A stretch of 64,000 nucleotides of DNA from an uncultured Lachnospiraceae bacterium (GCA_945919075.1 CAMEIX010000013.1:1-64000); one strand, 5' to 3'; counted from the stretch's first letter, positions 33,472 through 43,833 are shown. Numbers and translations: made by a program. The notes: generated by a model not told the origin, from the letters alone.

Positions 33472-34602
33472 ATGGAACAAGGTGAAATAAAGGTGGAAAT
33501 GAAAACAGAACAAAAATCAATGGGAAAACGGATAGTGGAGCAGATTACCGGAATTTTCGCACCGATTATCAATATCATTACGGCAGCAAGTATTTTGAAG
33601 GGCGTAATCATGCTGCTTGCAGGTATGGGTGTGCTTGAGGCGGATAGCGGTGTATACCGGATCTTTTATGCCTGCTCGGACGGATTCTTTTATTTTCTAC
33701 CGTTTTTCTTAGCTCATACGGCTTCCAAACAGTGGAAAACAGACCCCTTTATCTCTATGCTCATTCCGGTGACCATGCTGTACCCGGGTCTTGTGGACCT
33801 TCTGGAAAACGGCGACGGTACCATGCACTTTCTGGGGATTCCCATACAGACGGCGGTGTATCACTCCAGTGTTCTTCCGGTACTGTTTGCTATCGGCCTG
33901 CTGGTATTTTTGGAGAAAGGCTGCGACAGGATACTTCCGGATGCTATTAAGGGGTTTACCAAACCCATCCTTTGTATTCTGGTTGTCCTTCCCTTGACCT
34001 TTTTGGTTTTCGGACCGATGGGGACACTTATAGGAAATGCTTTGACTTTTATATTTGAGATTCTGTATGAATTCAGCCCTATTTTGGCAGGAGCATTTAT
34101 GGGCTTTGTGATTCAGCCCATGGTTTGTATCGGAGCGCATTGGAGCATTGTTCCGGTATGTATCAATAACATTGCAGTTAACGGATATGATATGATTCTG
34201 CCGCTTCTTGGTGCAGCGGTTTACGGACAGGCGGGAAGTGCACTGGCAATCGCATTCCTGTATGATAAAACGGAAAAGAACAGGGAGAAAAGGCAGGGGG
34301 CTTTTCAGGCATCGCTGGCAGCCGTTCTGGGAGTGACGGAGCCTGCTCTTTTCGGTGTGAATGTGGCCATTATGCGTTCCATGGTAACAGCCTGTGCCGC
34401 GGGGGCTTTAGGTGGTGCCATGGTCGGTGCGGCAGGGACAAGGTGCAGTTCCTTTGCCTTTCCCAGCTTCTTAACCTGTGTCGTTTATGTAGGCCCCGGA
34501 TTTGGTGTGTTTTTATTATCCATGGTGGTGGGATTTGGAGCTGCCTTTGCCATGATATTTTTACAGAAAAAGAAGATAAAAAAACTTATAAACGAGAATT
34601 AA
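33472..34602 (+). CDS. Orphan PTS EIIC permease domain
   Basis: A 376-residue membrane protein with about ten hydrophobic segments, of the glucose/beta-glucoside/sucrose EIIC group. GIFAPIINIITAASILKG opens the domain, and LGVTEPALFGVN is the usual sugar-site motif (GITEPA type). EIIB and EIIA domains are missing from the protein and from its neighbours, so phosphorylation must come from separate proteins, or the gene is a remnant system. The start is uncertain: ATG at 33499 with AGGTGG close by is a possible alternative. Confidence 0.88.
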   Translation: MEQGEIKVEMKTEQKSMGKRIVEQITGIFAPIINIITAASILKGVIMLLAGMGVLEADSGVYRIFYACSDGFFYFLPFFLAHTASKQWKTDPFISMLIPVTMLYPGLVDLLENGDGTMHFLGIPIQTAVYHSSVLPVLFAIGLLVFLEKGCDRILPDAIKGFTKPILCILVVLPLTFLVFGPMGTLIGNALTFIFEILYEFSPILAGAFMGFVIQPMVCIGAHWSIVPVCINNIAVNGYDMILPLLGAAVYGQAGSALAIAFLYDKTEKNREKRQGAFQASLAAVLGVTEPALFGVNVAIMRSMVTACAAGALGGAMVGAAGTRCSSFAFPSFLTCVVYVGPGFGVFLLSMVVGFGAAFAMIFLQKKKIKKLINEN

Positions 34603-34634
34603 ATTTCATTTGAAAAGGAATGGAGGAAAGAAGT

Positions 34635-35741
34635 ATGGGACCGGAAAGAATGAATCGTGACTACGAAGTAGGTACAAAAGTTTTCAGTGTTACGGATAGC
34701 AGCAGAAAGGAGATTCTGGGGGATGGAACAGGATACCGGAAAATTGCTGTCCGTCTGTATTATCCGATTTTGAAGGAGCAGACAGAAGGAAAGCAGAAAG
34801 CCCCCTATGTCAGTGAGCGGAAATGGGAGAGTATGCGTAAGGCCTATCACATTCCGAAGTCCGCCTCCGTTTCCAATGAGATGGATATGTATGAGGACAT
34901 TTCGTTTATTGAAGGGCAGAAATTTCCGCTTCTTCTGTTCAGTCACGGATACAATAGTTACATAGAAGCAAGTACGTTCCTCTGCACCGAGATTGCGGCA
35001 AGAGGTTATATTGTGGCATCCGTGGGACATGCCCATGAAGCCATCTGCACGGAGTATGATGATGGAAGCTACGATTATTATGACAGGAATATTAATAAAA
35101 TGATGTACAAGAAGGGGGCTTTGAAAGCTATTCTTGCACAATCGAAACTTTTAAGAAAGAAAGGGAATGTGGAGGAAATTCAGAAAGCATTCTGGCAATT
35201 TGAAAAAGAGCATACGCCCTATATTATGGACCGCTTAAAGGAGTGGAGTGCCGACATGCTTTTTGCACTTGGGGCCGTGAAAGAAAAGTTTGGGCAGTAC
35301 ATAGATTTTTCGCATGGTGTGGCAGCAGGCGGGCATTCTCTCGGTGGTGCTACGGCATATTATCTCTGTCAGATGAGTGATGAAATTACCTGCGGTATCA
35401 ACATTGACGGCGGGTTGTTTGGGGACTATCGCGGCATGACCATGAAAAAACCTTTTTATCAGATTGCATGCAAAGAAAACTGGAATGTGGAATCCGCAGT
35501 TTTACTGAAAACACAGGCCCCTGTTTATACGGCGGTGTTTCAAAACATGAAGCATATCGGATTTACGGATGCCAAGTTTTTTGTCCCGATTAAGATGGTG
35601 GTAGGGAAAATGGATGCGGAAAAGATGCACAGGCATCTGACGGACTGTCATACCACTTTCTTAGACAAGTATCTGAAAGGCCTTGATGTGGAAATCCATC
35701 AATCTAAGGATGTGGAAATAAAGACAGATGTTTATGCTTAG
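34635..35741 (+). CDS. Alpha/beta hydrolase, PAF-acetylhydrolase-like
   Basis: A 368-residue soluble protein. FPLLLFSHGYNSY (about residue 95) forms the oxyanion region, and AAGGHSLGGATAYYL carries the nucleophile Ser near residue 235; NIDGGLFGD probably holds the acid and the HRHLTDCHTTFLDKYL segment near the end the His. The arrangement is that of platelet-activating factor acetylhydrolase-like lipases/esterases. No signal peptide is seen, so a cytoplasmic esterase is likely. The start (MGPERMNRDY) is chosen for the strong GGAGG site. Confidence 0.85.
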   Translation: MGPERMNRDYEVGTKVFSVTDSSRKEILGDGTGYRKIAVRLYYPILKEQTEGKQKAPYVSERKWESMRKAYHIPKSASVSNEMDMYEDISFIEGQKFPLLLFSHGYNSYIEASTFLCTEIAARGYIVASVGHAHEAICTEYDDGSYDYYDRNINKMMYKKGALKAILAQSKLLRKKGNVEEIQKAFWQFEKEHTPYIMDRLKEWSADMLFALGAVKEKFGQYIDFSHGVAAGGHSLGGATAYYLCQMSDEITCGINIDGGLFGDYRGMTMKKPFYQIACKENWNVESAVLLKTQAPVYTAVFQNMKHIGFTDAKFFVPIKMVVGKMDAEKMHRHLTDCHTTFLDKYLKGLDVEIHQSKDVEIKTDVYA

Positions 35742-35804
35742 ATTTCATGAAAGTTTAGAGAGGATTATACTTTGCATAAACACAAGTTGCTGTAGGAGAC
35801 AGAG

Positions 35805-38800
35805 ATGAGTTTAAGATTTGTACTTGGGGGATCCGGATCAGGCAAAAGTACCCGGATATATGGTGAGATTTTACAAAGGGCAAAGAAAGAACCGGGACGC
35901 AATTTTCTGATTGTGGTGCCGGACCAGTTTACCATGCAGACCCAGAAGGAACTGGTACTCCATCCTGAGAATGAGAGTCATGGAATATTAAATATTGACG
36001 TTCTCAGTTTTGGACGGCTGTCCCACCGCATTTTGGAAGAAGTGGGGAAAAAGGATATTCCGGTTTTGGATGATACTGGAAAGAGTCTGATATTGAGGAA
36101 AGTGGCAGGCGATTTAAAAGAGGACCTGCCCTATCTGGGTGCCCATTTGCAGAAACAGGGATATATTCATGAGGTTAAGTCTGCCATTTCGGAATTTATG
36201 CAGTACGGCATCTCCTGCAAAGACGTGGATATTCTGATAAAATATGCGGAGAAAAAAGGAGCCCTCTATCATAAACTGAAGGACCTTCAGAAGATTTACG
36301 AGGGCTTTTCCCTCTATATAAAGGACCATTACATTACCACGGAGGAGACCCTGGATGTATTGTGCGGTGCACTTCATAAATCCAAAATTGTAAAGGACAG
36401 CGTGGTTGTATTTGACGGATTTACTGGCTTTACACCGATTCAGTACCGTGTGATCGAGACCCTGCTTACCCTGACTAAAGAAGTATGGGTTACGGTTACC
36501 ATACCGGCACAGGAAAATCCCTTTGTGCCGGACGGTGAGCAAAAGCTGTTTCACTTAAGTAAAAAGACCATTGCGGATATTTGTAAGCTGGCAGAGTTAA
36601 ACGGTGTATCCCGCGGAGAGGACATTGTGCTTAACTACGAAGGTGTTCATCGTTTCTGTGGCAATCCGGTGTTAGCACATTTAGAGCAGTCTTTGTTCCG
36701 GTATCCTTTAAAAGCATTTCATGCAAAGGAGGATGAGTCGGGGAAAAAGGACTGTGATGTAAATAATACACTGCATTTATTTGCTGCCTCTACGATTGCG
36801 GAAGAGGTGCGCCAGACAGGAATTTACATTGAACAACTGGTTCGGAATGAGGGGTATGCATACCGGGATATTGCTGTGGTTACAGGTAATCTGGAAGGCT
36901 ACAGCAATCAGATTAACAGCCGTTTTAAGGATTTGGATATTCCCTGCTATGTGGATCAGAACAGGGCGATTCTCCTAAATCCCCTGACAGAATATATCAA
37001 GGCAGCCATGGAAATTCTGGAGAAGAATTTCACTTACGAAAGTGTATTTAAATTCTTGCGAAGCGGACTCGCATGCCTTAGTAAAGAAGAGACGGATATT
37101 TTGGAAAACTACTGCCTGGAAACCGGTATCCGTGGAAAGAAAAAGTGGTCCGAACAATTTGTGTTCAAGACCAAAAACATGTTGGATGATATTGAACTTT
37201 TATGGCAGGTGGACGGTTTTCGGACCCGCCTGATGGAGGAACTTTCCCCTCTTTTAGCCCTGAGTGAAATACGGGAGAAAAAGGCGGGAGATTATGTACT
37301 GGCACTTTATGAACTTCTCAATAAGAATCATGCGGCCGTCAAACTGGATTATTATTCGAAAATGTTTGCAGAGCAGGGGGATAAGGTAAGGGAGAGAGAA
37401 TACGCCCAGGTTTACCGCCTGATTATGGAACTTTTGGAACAGATTATGGCACTGTTAAAAGAGGAGCCAATGACCTTAAAGGAATTTCGGGAGATTGTGG
37501 AAGCCGGACTTACAGAAATTCAGGTGGGCAGTATTCCCCAGAATGTAGACCGCGTACTTGTGGGAGATATAGAACGGACCCGGTTAAAGGAAGTAAAGGT
37601 GGTATTCTTCCTCGGAATCAACGACGGCAATATACCTAAAAGCGGTGGAAAAGGAGGTATCATCTCGGACATTGACCGGGAATTCTTACAGGGTTCCGAA
37701 TTGGAACTGGCACCTTCTCCCAGACAAAAGATGTACATTCAGAGACTGTATCTGTATCTGAATATGACAAAGCCCTCCGAAAAACTGTACTTATCCTATG
37801 CCAAAATGGATGGGGAAGGAAAGGGAATACGTCCGGCTTATCTGATTGATACCATAAAGCAATTATTTCCGGATCTGGTTACGGAATATCCGGAAGAAAA
37901 GGATGTTTTAGAACAGATTTATTCAACAAAAGAAGGGGTATTGTTTCTGGCAGGAAAAATGCGGGAATATGCGGAAAGCAACAGAGAGGTGGAGGATATC
38001 CATACTCTGTATCAGGCATTCCAAGTGCAGGAAAACACCCGGATTATTTTGCAGAAATTAACGGATGCGGCATTTTATGAGTATGCAGGCGGCAGGCTGT
38101 CAAGGCAGGTTGCAAAGGCCTTATATGGTCGTATGCTGGTTAACAGCGTAAGCCGGATAGAGACCTTTGCCCGTTGTGCATACCGGCAGTTTCTTGCCTA
38201 TGGTCTGGCACTGAAAGAAAGAGAAAGTTTTTCTTTTGAGAGAGTGGACCTGGGGAATATTTATCATGCGGTGTTAGAAGGGTTTGCGGACAAACTGGCG
38301 GAGAGTCCTTATACCTGGTTTGATTTCCCGAGGGAGTTTGCCGAGAAGACTGTCCGGGAAGTACTGAGTCTTTGCACTGCTGATTACGGGGCAACGGTTC
38401 TGTATGCAACCGCAAGAAATGCTTATAATGTAGCACGTATGGAGCGGGTACTTACCCGGGCGGTGGATACCATTCAGTACCAGTTAAAGAAAGGATCCTT
38501 TGTGCCCAGAGAATTCGAAATGTCCTTCCATACCGTTTCGGATCTGGACAGCGTGAATATAGCACTTTCCGAGGAAGAAAAAATGAAACTGGTGGGGAAG
38601 ATTGACCGGGTGGATGTTGCGGAATCGGAAGATAAGATTTTTGTAAAGATTGTGGATTACAAGTCCGGTGAAAAAAACTTTGACCTGGCGGCACTTTACT
38701 ATGGTCAGAGTCTGCAGCTTGTGGTGTATTTAAATGCCGCCATGGAAACCATAAAGAAAAAAAATCCGGATAAGGATGTGGTGCCGGCTGCCATGCTTTA

Positions 38801-39272
38801 CTACCATGTGGCGGATGACTGCTTTGATGCCGAAGGAGAACTGACACCGGAGGAAGTGAGTGAAAAGATTCGCCAGAGTCTTCGAACGAGCGGAGTAGTA
38901 AGTGCAGACCGGAGTGTGATTGACAGACTGGACAAAGAACTGACGGAAAAGTCCGATGTCATTCCGGTAGCCATCAAAAAGAAGGATGGCAATCTGACCG
39001 CAAATTCCTCTGTGTTTACGGAAGAAGAAATGGCGGAAATTTCCAAATTTGTGACTGGAAAAGTGAAAGAGTGCGGCAGGGCCATTGTGGAAGGAAATGT
39101 GGAATTAAATCCTATGGAGGAAGGGCAGAGAACAAGCTGTACCTATTGTCCTTACAAGGGAGACTGCGGCTTTGACCTCAATCAGAGGGGATTTTCCTAC
39201 CGGAAGCTTCCTGCTATGGAAAAAGAAGAGATCATGGAGAAAATCAGAGAGGAGAACGCGTCATGGCAGTAA
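35805..39272 (+). CDS. addB: ATP-dependent helicase/deoxyribonuclease subunit B
   Basis: A 1155-residue subunit of the AddAB complex, which processes double-strand breaks for RecA loading and works at Chi-like sites. The N-terminal LGGSGSGKST (residues 7-16) is the ATP-binding loop. Near the C-terminus, the nuclease motif IVDYKSG (about residue 949) and four Cys (one in FARCAYRQF near 789, three in CTYCPYKGDC near 1112-1121) build the iron-sulfur cluster that holds the nuclease domain, as in known AddB. Length is normal. It overlaps addA by 10 bases, so both are translated together. TAGGAGA precedes the ATG. Confidence 0.96.
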   Translation: MSLRFVLGGSGSGKSTRIYGEILQRAKKEPGRNFLIVVPDQFTMQTQKELVLHPENESHGILNIDVLSFGRLSHRILEEVGKKDIPVLDDTGKSLILRKVAGDLKEDLPYLGAHLQKQGYIHEVKSAISEFMQYGISCKDVDILIKYAEKKGALYHKLKDLQKIYEGFSLYIKDHYITTEETLDVLCGALHKSKIVKDSVVVFDGFTGFTPIQYRVIETLLTLTKEVWVTVTIPAQENPFVPDGEQKLFHLSKKTIADICKLAELNGVSRGEDIVLNYEGVHRFCGNPVLAHLEQSLFRYPLKAFHAKEDESGKKDCDVNNTLHLFAASTIAEEVRQTGIYIEQLVRNEGYAYRDIAVVTGNLEGYSNQINSRFKDLDIPCYVDQNRAILLNPLTEYIKAAMEILEKNFTYESVFKFLRSGLACLSKEETDILENYCLETGIRGKKKWSEQFVFKTKNMLDDIELLWQVDGFRTRLMEELSPLLALSEIREKKAGDYVLALYELLNKNHAAVKLDYYSKMFAEQGDKVREREYAQVYRLIMELLEQIMALLKEEPMTLKEFREIVEAGLTEIQVGSIPQNVDRVLVGDIERTRLKEVKVVFFLGINDGNIPKSGGKGGIISDIDREFLQGSELELAPSPRQKMYIQRLYLYLNMTKPSEKLYLSYAKMDGEGKGIRPAYLIDTIKQLFPDLVTEYPEEKDVLEQIYSTKEGVLFLAGKMREYAESNREVEDIHTLYQAFQVQENTRIILQKLTDAAFYEYAGGRLSRQVAKALYGRMLVNSVSRIETFARCAYRQFLAYGLALKERESFSFERVDLGNIYHAVLEGFADKLAESPYTWFDFPREFAEKTVREVLSLCTADYGATVLYATARNAYNVARMERVLTRAVDTIQYQLKKGSFVPREFEMSFHTVSDLDSVNIALSEEEKMKLVGKIDRVDVAESEDKIFVKIVDYKSGEKNFDLAALYYGQSLQLVVYLNAAMETIKKKNPDKDVVPAAMLYYHVADDCFDAEGELTPEEVSEKIRQSLRTSGVVSADRSVIDRLDKELTEKSDVIPVAIKKKDGNLTANSSVFTEEEMAEISKFVTGKVKECGRAIVEGNVELNPMEEGQRTSCTYCPYKGDCGFDLNQRGFSYRKLPAMEKEEIMEKIREENASWQ

Positions 39273-42200
39273 ATTTCACCCCGGACCAGCAACGGGCAAT
39301 TGACTTGCATCACTGCAATATTCTGGTTTCTGCGGCAGCAGGAAGCGGCAAGACGGCAGTCCTCTCGGAACGGATTGCCAAAATGGTCTGTGACAAAGAT
39401 CATCCTGTGGATATCGACAGGCTTCTGGTAGTTACCTTCACCCATGCCGCAGCAGCGGAAATGCGGGAACGAATCAGCAGACGGATTGCGGACCGCCTTA
39501 AGGAAGACGGAGAAAATGAGCACCTGCAGAAGCAGGCTGCACTTTTACATAATGCGCAGATTACCACCATTGACAGCTTTTGCCAGTTTATCTTGAAAAA
39601 CAATTTTCAGGATATCGGACTGGACCCCGTCTTTCGTGTGGCAGACGAGGGAGAAGTAAAGTTTATCAAACAGGAAATTTTAGAGGAACTTTTAGAGGAA
39701 AGATTTGCGGAAGGCAGGGAGTCTTTCTTAAACTGTGTGGAATTCTTCTGCCCGAACGGACGGGAGGAACAGCTGGAACAGCATATTTTGAAATTACATC
39801 AGTACTCCTTAAGCTTTCCTTTTCCTAAGGACTGGCTTGAGGAACGGAAAACGGATTATGCCTTTCAGAATGCCCGGGAATTGGATCAGACATCTTGGAT
39901 GATATTTCTATCGAATCACATCCAAAAATCGATTTTAGCCCTATCAGAGGAGCTTACACGGGCACGTAAATTGTGCGAAGAGAGCGACGGCCCCTATATG
40001 TACGGCCCGATGATAGAAAAAGATGAGGAAGCGGTGCTTGCCCTTACCAAAATCGGAGACGTGAATCTTCTGCGTGAAAAACTGCAGACCATTACCTTTG
40101 ACATGTTAAGCAGGAAGAAGGATGATACGGTTTCGGATGAAAAAAGGGAACAGGTCAAAGAAATCCGTAATCAGGCAAAGAAATTCATCGAGAAACTGAA
40201 TAAAGAGCTTTTTTCGGTGTCCGTTTCCACTACCCTTGCAGAAGCAAAAGTCTGCAATGAAGTAATTGGAGAACTGGTGGATATCTGTCTGGAATTCTCG
40301 GACAGACTGGATGCGAAGAAACGGGAAAAAAAGATTGTGGATTTTTCCGATATGGAACATCTTGCACTTCAGATTCTGGTGGAAAAGGATGAAAAGGGAA
40401 ATGTGGTACCTACTAAGACCGCATTGGAGTATCAGGATTATTTTGAGGAAGTCCTGATTGATGAATACCAGGATTCCAACCTGGTACAGGAATACCTGTT
40501 AAGTGCGGTATCCCGAAGCAGGATGGGAGAAAAGAACCGTTTCATGGTAGGCGACGTAAAACAGAGCATTTACAAATTTCGTCTGGCAAGGCCGGCACTA
40601 TTTCTGGAGAAGTACAAAAGTTATTCTCCCGAAGCCGGGGAGGAATGCCGCATAGATCTGCATCAGAATTTTCGTAGCCGGAAAGAAGTGATTGACAGCG
40701 TAAACACCGTCTTTGAAAAGATTATGACGGAGAGCATCGGAGGCATTGTCTATGATGATGCGGCAGCCCTCCATGCAGGGGCTTCCTATCCGGAAAACAG
40801 CGGATGTGAGAGCGAGTTTCTGTTAGTGGAGAAGCCGGCAAAAGAGATGGATGAAGATGCAAAGGAAACAGAGGCCAGAGCGATTGCCCAAAAGATTATA
40901 GCACTGATGGAAACTTTCCGGGTCACAGAGCGGAAAAGAGAGGAAGAAACCGGAGAGGAAATCGCCTTTTTACGTCCGTTAATGTATAAGGACATTGTAA
41001 TTTTAGTACGTTCTCAGAACGGATATGATGAAGCCTTTAAGAAGGTATTCGATGAATGTGGCATCCCCCTTTATGCGACAGGGAAAGAAGGTTACTTCTC
41101 CACCAAGGAAATCCGGGATGTTCTGGAATTCTTACGCATTCTGGACAATCCCTGTCAGGACATTCCGTTGTTTGCAGTCATGAAATCGGTTTTTGGCGGT
41201 TTTAGTGATGAGGAGCTGGGGATGATACGGGCGAATACGAACCGCACCAAAACTCTGTATGAAAATGTCAGAGAGGCGGCCGGTACAGGCAATGAGAAAT
41301 GTGCCTTGTTTTTGAAAAAAATAAGCCGTTATCGTGAATACGCGGTTTATATGACCATCCGGGAAATACTGGAAAATTTATTTGCCGAGCATGATTATCT
41401 GGCTTATGTCAGTGCACAGAAAACAGGTGCAAAGCGCCTTGCCAATGTAGAAATGCTGCTTACCAAAGCAGAAGCATTTGAAAAAAACAGTTATTACGGA
41501 CTGTTCCATTTCATTCGTTATATTGAGCAGATGGAAAAGTTTGAGGTGGATTCGGGGGAGGCTGTCACACTGGATGAAAATGCCGATGTGGTGCGTCTTA
41601 TGACCATTCACAAAAGTAAGGGACTGGAGTTTCCAGTGGCCATTATTGCGGGGATGGGGAAGAAGTTTAACAACATGGACCACAGTGGTTCGTTCATTAT
41701 GGATACAGATTTGGGAATCGGTGTCGATTATGTGAATGTGGCAGAACGTTTTAAGAGAAAAACACTTCGGAAAAATGTCATGGCAATGAAGATGCGTCTG
41801 GATAATCTGGCGGAAGAAATGAGGGTTCTATATGTTGCCATGACCCGTGCCAGGGAAAAACTGATTCTCACGGCAAGTGTATCGGACCCGGTGGGAATGA
41901 TAGAGAAAAGGGACAGAATGGTAAACTACAGGAATCTGGCAGAAGCCTCCGGATATTTGTCTCTACTGCTTCCGGTATTTCCTGACATAAAGGCGGTTAC
42001 TCTGGCAGACCTTTCCTGGCAGGAAACAGAAAATCAGGTAGACCGTATTATGCGCCGGGAACAGCTTCTGTTTTCGGAAAGTCTGGCGGATGAGGAGAAA
42101 TTGGGCAGAATTAAGGAGCGACTGTCCTTTGCCTATCCCTTTGCTTATCTGCAGGATGTTTATACCAAGACCTCCGTATCCGAACTGAAAATGAAAGCCA

Positions 42201-42790
42201 TTCACGGGGGAGAAGAGGAGATGGCAAAGGAAACCTTTCTGGAGGAAGAGGTTGTCCCCTATGTTCCAAACTTCATGCGCCGGGCGGAGGAAGTGTCCGG
42301 TACAACCCGCGGAAGTGCCATGCACCGGATTATGGAACTGTTGGACTTTACAAAGGAATACCAAAGCCCTGCGGATGTGAAGGAGGCTATGGAAGGCTTT
42401 GTATCCGAAGGAAGACTCTCCGAGGAGTACCATGATGCTATCCGCGTGGATAAGGTTTTCCGCTTCTTAAAGTCAGACCTTGGACAGCGCATGAAGAAGG
42501 CGCAGGCAGAAGGAAAACTATTCCGGGAGCAGCCCTTCGTTCTGGGCATAGATGAGGTAGAAACCGTATTGATTCAGGGAATTATGGATGCTTACTTTGA
42601 AGAGGACGGTGAGATGGTTCTTTTGGATTACAAGACGGATGTAATTGCCTCACCCGCAGAACTGGTGTCCCGATATAAGGTGCAGATTGATTACTATGAA
42701 AAAGCACTCCTTTCCCTGACCGGAAAAAGAGTAAAAGAAAAGATACTTTACTCCTTTTACTTTGAGAAAGAAGTGCCTGTAAATGCATAA
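39263..42790 (+). CDS. addA: ATP-dependent helicase/nuclease subunit A
   Basis: A 1175-residue UvrD-like helicase with a C-terminal RecB-type nuclease. VSAAAGSGKTAVLSERI near residue 22 is Walker A, VLIDEYQDSN the DExQ motif II, VGDVKQSIYKFRLARP motif III, LMTIHKSKGLEFPV motif V and EMRVLYVAMTRAREKL motif VI; LLDYKTD near residue 1121 is the nuclease centre. All active-site elements are present and the length is normal. The start lies inside the end of addB, behind GAGGAGAAC. The unit ends at a strong terminator. Confidence 0.97.
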   Translation: MAVNFTPDQQRAIDLHHCNILVSAAAGSGKTAVLSERIAKMVCDKDHPVDIDRLLVVTFTHAAAAEMRERISRRIADRLKEDGENEHLQKQAALLHNAQITTIDSFCQFILKNNFQDIGLDPVFRVADEGEVKFIKQEILEELLEERFAEGRESFLNCVEFFCPNGREEQLEQHILKLHQYSLSFPFPKDWLEERKTDYAFQNARELDQTSWMIFLSNHIQKSILALSEELTRARKLCEESDGPYMYGPMIEKDEEAVLALTKIGDVNLLREKLQTITFDMLSRKKDDTVSDEKREQVKEIRNQAKKFIEKLNKELFSVSVSTTLAEAKVCNEVIGELVDICLEFSDRLDAKKREKKIVDFSDMEHLALQILVEKDEKGNVVPTKTALEYQDYFEEVLIDEYQDSNLVQEYLLSAVSRSRMGEKNRFMVGDVKQSIYKFRLARPALFLEKYKSYSPEAGEECRIDLHQNFRSRKEVIDSVNTVFEKIMTESIGGIVYDDAAALHAGASYPENSGCESEFLLVEKPAKEMDEDAKETEARAIAQKIIALMETFRVTERKREEETGEEIAFLRPLMYKDIVILVRSQNGYDEAFKKVFDECGIPLYATGKEGYFSTKEIRDVLEFLRILDNPCQDIPLFAVMKSVFGGFSDEELGMIRANTNRTKTLYENVREAAGTGNEKCALFLKKISRYREYAVYMTIREILENLFAEHDYLAYVSAQKTGAKRLANVEMLLTKAEAFEKNSYYGLFHFIRYIEQMEKFEVDSGEAVTLDENADVVRLMTIHKSKGLEFPVAIIAGMGKKFNNMDHSGSFIMDTDLGIGVDYVNVAERFKRKTLRKNVMAMKMRLDNLAEEMRVLYVAMTRAREKLILTASVSDPVGMIEKRDRMVNYRNLAEASGYLSLLLPVFPDIKAVTLADLSWQETENQVDRIMRREQLLFSESLADEEKLGRIKERLSFAYPFAYLQDVYTKTSVSELKMKAIHGGEEEMAKETFLEEEVVPYVPNFMRRAEEVSGTTRGSAMHRIMELLDFTKEYQSPADVKEAMEGFVSEGRLSEEYHDAIRVDKVFRFLKSDLGQRMKKAQAEGKLFREQPFVLGIDEVETVLIQGIMDAYFEEDGEMVLLDYKTDVIASPAELVSRYKVQIDYYEKALLSLTGKRVKEKILYSFYFEKEVPVNA

Positions 42791-42792
42791 AA

Positions 42793-42826
42793 AACCGGGA
42801 AGACAGCTTCTTCCCGGTTTTCATAA
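42793..42826. terminator. Bidirectional terminator between addA and thiT
   Basis: AACCGGGAAGA and TCTTCCCGGTT form a stem of about eleven pairs, with A residues on one side and T residues on the other, fitting both convergent genes. Confidence 0.88.
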
Positions 42827-42830
42827 TTAA

Positions 42831-43541
42831 TTAGTTTGTAGCCAGGTCCTTCACACGCTTAAACGCAGATTTGGTAGCGGGAAGCGCAAGGATAATTACA
42901 GTAATAATTGCTTCCACGATTACAAAACCATAGTTGTAAACAACGGGGTATAAGAACGCGATGGACTGCGGAAATTCTTCCGGCATGGAATCCATCCAGA
43001 AGAAATATCCGCCCAATGTATTAAAGAGTGCCCGGAAGAAGACTGCAACCAGATAACCCTTGATGAGCCCATTTTTGCTCTTGGCAAAAAAGCCGGAGAA
43101 GCCTAATGCCGCAAATGCAAAAACATAATCAAACATTACCTGTAAAGGAGAGAGCATCCAGGCACCGCCATCCTGAAACAACTGCAGCAGGCTGTATGCA
43201 AGTGCACTCATGATACCTACCACAGGTCCATACCAGTAACCGATCAGCGTTACAAAAAGCATGGAACATAAGGTGACGGAACCGCCGTAGGGCATGGAAA
43301 ACAGTTTTACGTAGGAAAGAAGAAATGCCAGTGCCAGAGCAGCCGCGGAAAAGACAGTCTGCTTGGTGGAAATACGTTTCTTCTTTTCTGCTTTTAGTTC
43401 ACTTTTGGTATCTTTAAGTTCGGATTTTGTGCGAATCAGCGCAACGGCCAAAAGAAGAATGACACCGATGACCAAAAGACAGGTCAGACCGGTTTTAGTG
43501 AGGAAGTAGTAACCATCCTCATAGGTGATAAAATTAGACAT
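42831..43541 (-). CDS. thiT: ECF-type thiamine transporter S-component
   Basis: A 236-residue membrane protein. After a membrane helix and a charged stretch (KSELKDTKSELKAEKKK) comes the ThiT-like domain with about six segments, including YVKLFSMPYGGSVTLCSM and the ...YWYGPVVGIMSALAYSLLQL region, in which conserved Trp and Tyr residues bind thiamine. It works with an ECF ATPase module encoded elsewhere. The N-terminal extension is longer than in classical ThiT. The start MSNFITYEDG is chosen for the AAGGAGG site. The TPP riboswitch upstream confirms a thiamine role. Confidence 0.93.
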   Translation of the reverse strand: MSNFITYEDGYYFLTKTGLTCLLVIGVILLLAVALIRTKSELKDTKSELKAEKKKRISTKQTVFSAAALALAFLLSYVKLFSMPYGGSVTLCSMLFVTLIGYWYGPVVGIMSALAYSLLQLFQDGGAWMLSPLQVMFDYVFAFAALGFSGFFAKSKNGLIKGYLVAVFFRALFNTLGGYFFWMDSMPEEFPQSIAFLYPVVYNYGFVIVEAIITVIILALPATKSAFKRVKDLATN

Positions 43542-43599
43542 AAAAAACCTCCTTGAAAGTTCAAAGAGGGACACAATAAAAGAGTAAAAATCTCTTTTG

Positions 43600-43711
43600 C
43601 TTCCTTACGCCGGTATTATCCGGTTCAAGTAATGAGGGTTCAAATCCTTACCTGCCTACCCGGGTATGGGAAAGACCGGCTGGAAATGATCTCAGCGAAA
43701 TGCGCCCCTAG
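43600..43711 (-). ncRNA. TPP riboswitch controlling thiT
   Basis: On the minus strand the THI-element core is plain: GGGGCGC, then CTGAGA, and GAACCGGATAATACCGGCG followed by TAAGGAA at the 3' side. A P3 extension with ACCCGGGTA lies between. After it, CCTCTTTG at about 43563-43570 can pair with CAAGGAGG, the thiT ribosome site, eight pairs with two G-U; this suggests that bound TPP hides the start site (translational control). A nearby AAAAGAG/CTCTTTT stem could act as a weak terminator instead. Confidence 0.95.
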
Positions 43712-43741
43712 CAATGATAAATAATATTTTGTTACGTACAA

Positions 43742-43769
43742 ACTATAGCAGATTATGGAGAATTGTCAA
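43742..43769 (-). promoter_or_regulatory. Promoter of the TPP riboswitch and thiT
   Basis: On the minus strand TTGACA and TATAGT are 16 bases apart, about 30 bases before the riboswitch. Confidence 0.7.
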
Positions 43770-43833
43770 GGATAATTTTGCGTGTTACAATATGGATAAT
43801 CCGAGGTAAAACAATCTTAGTATTTTAAGGGGT

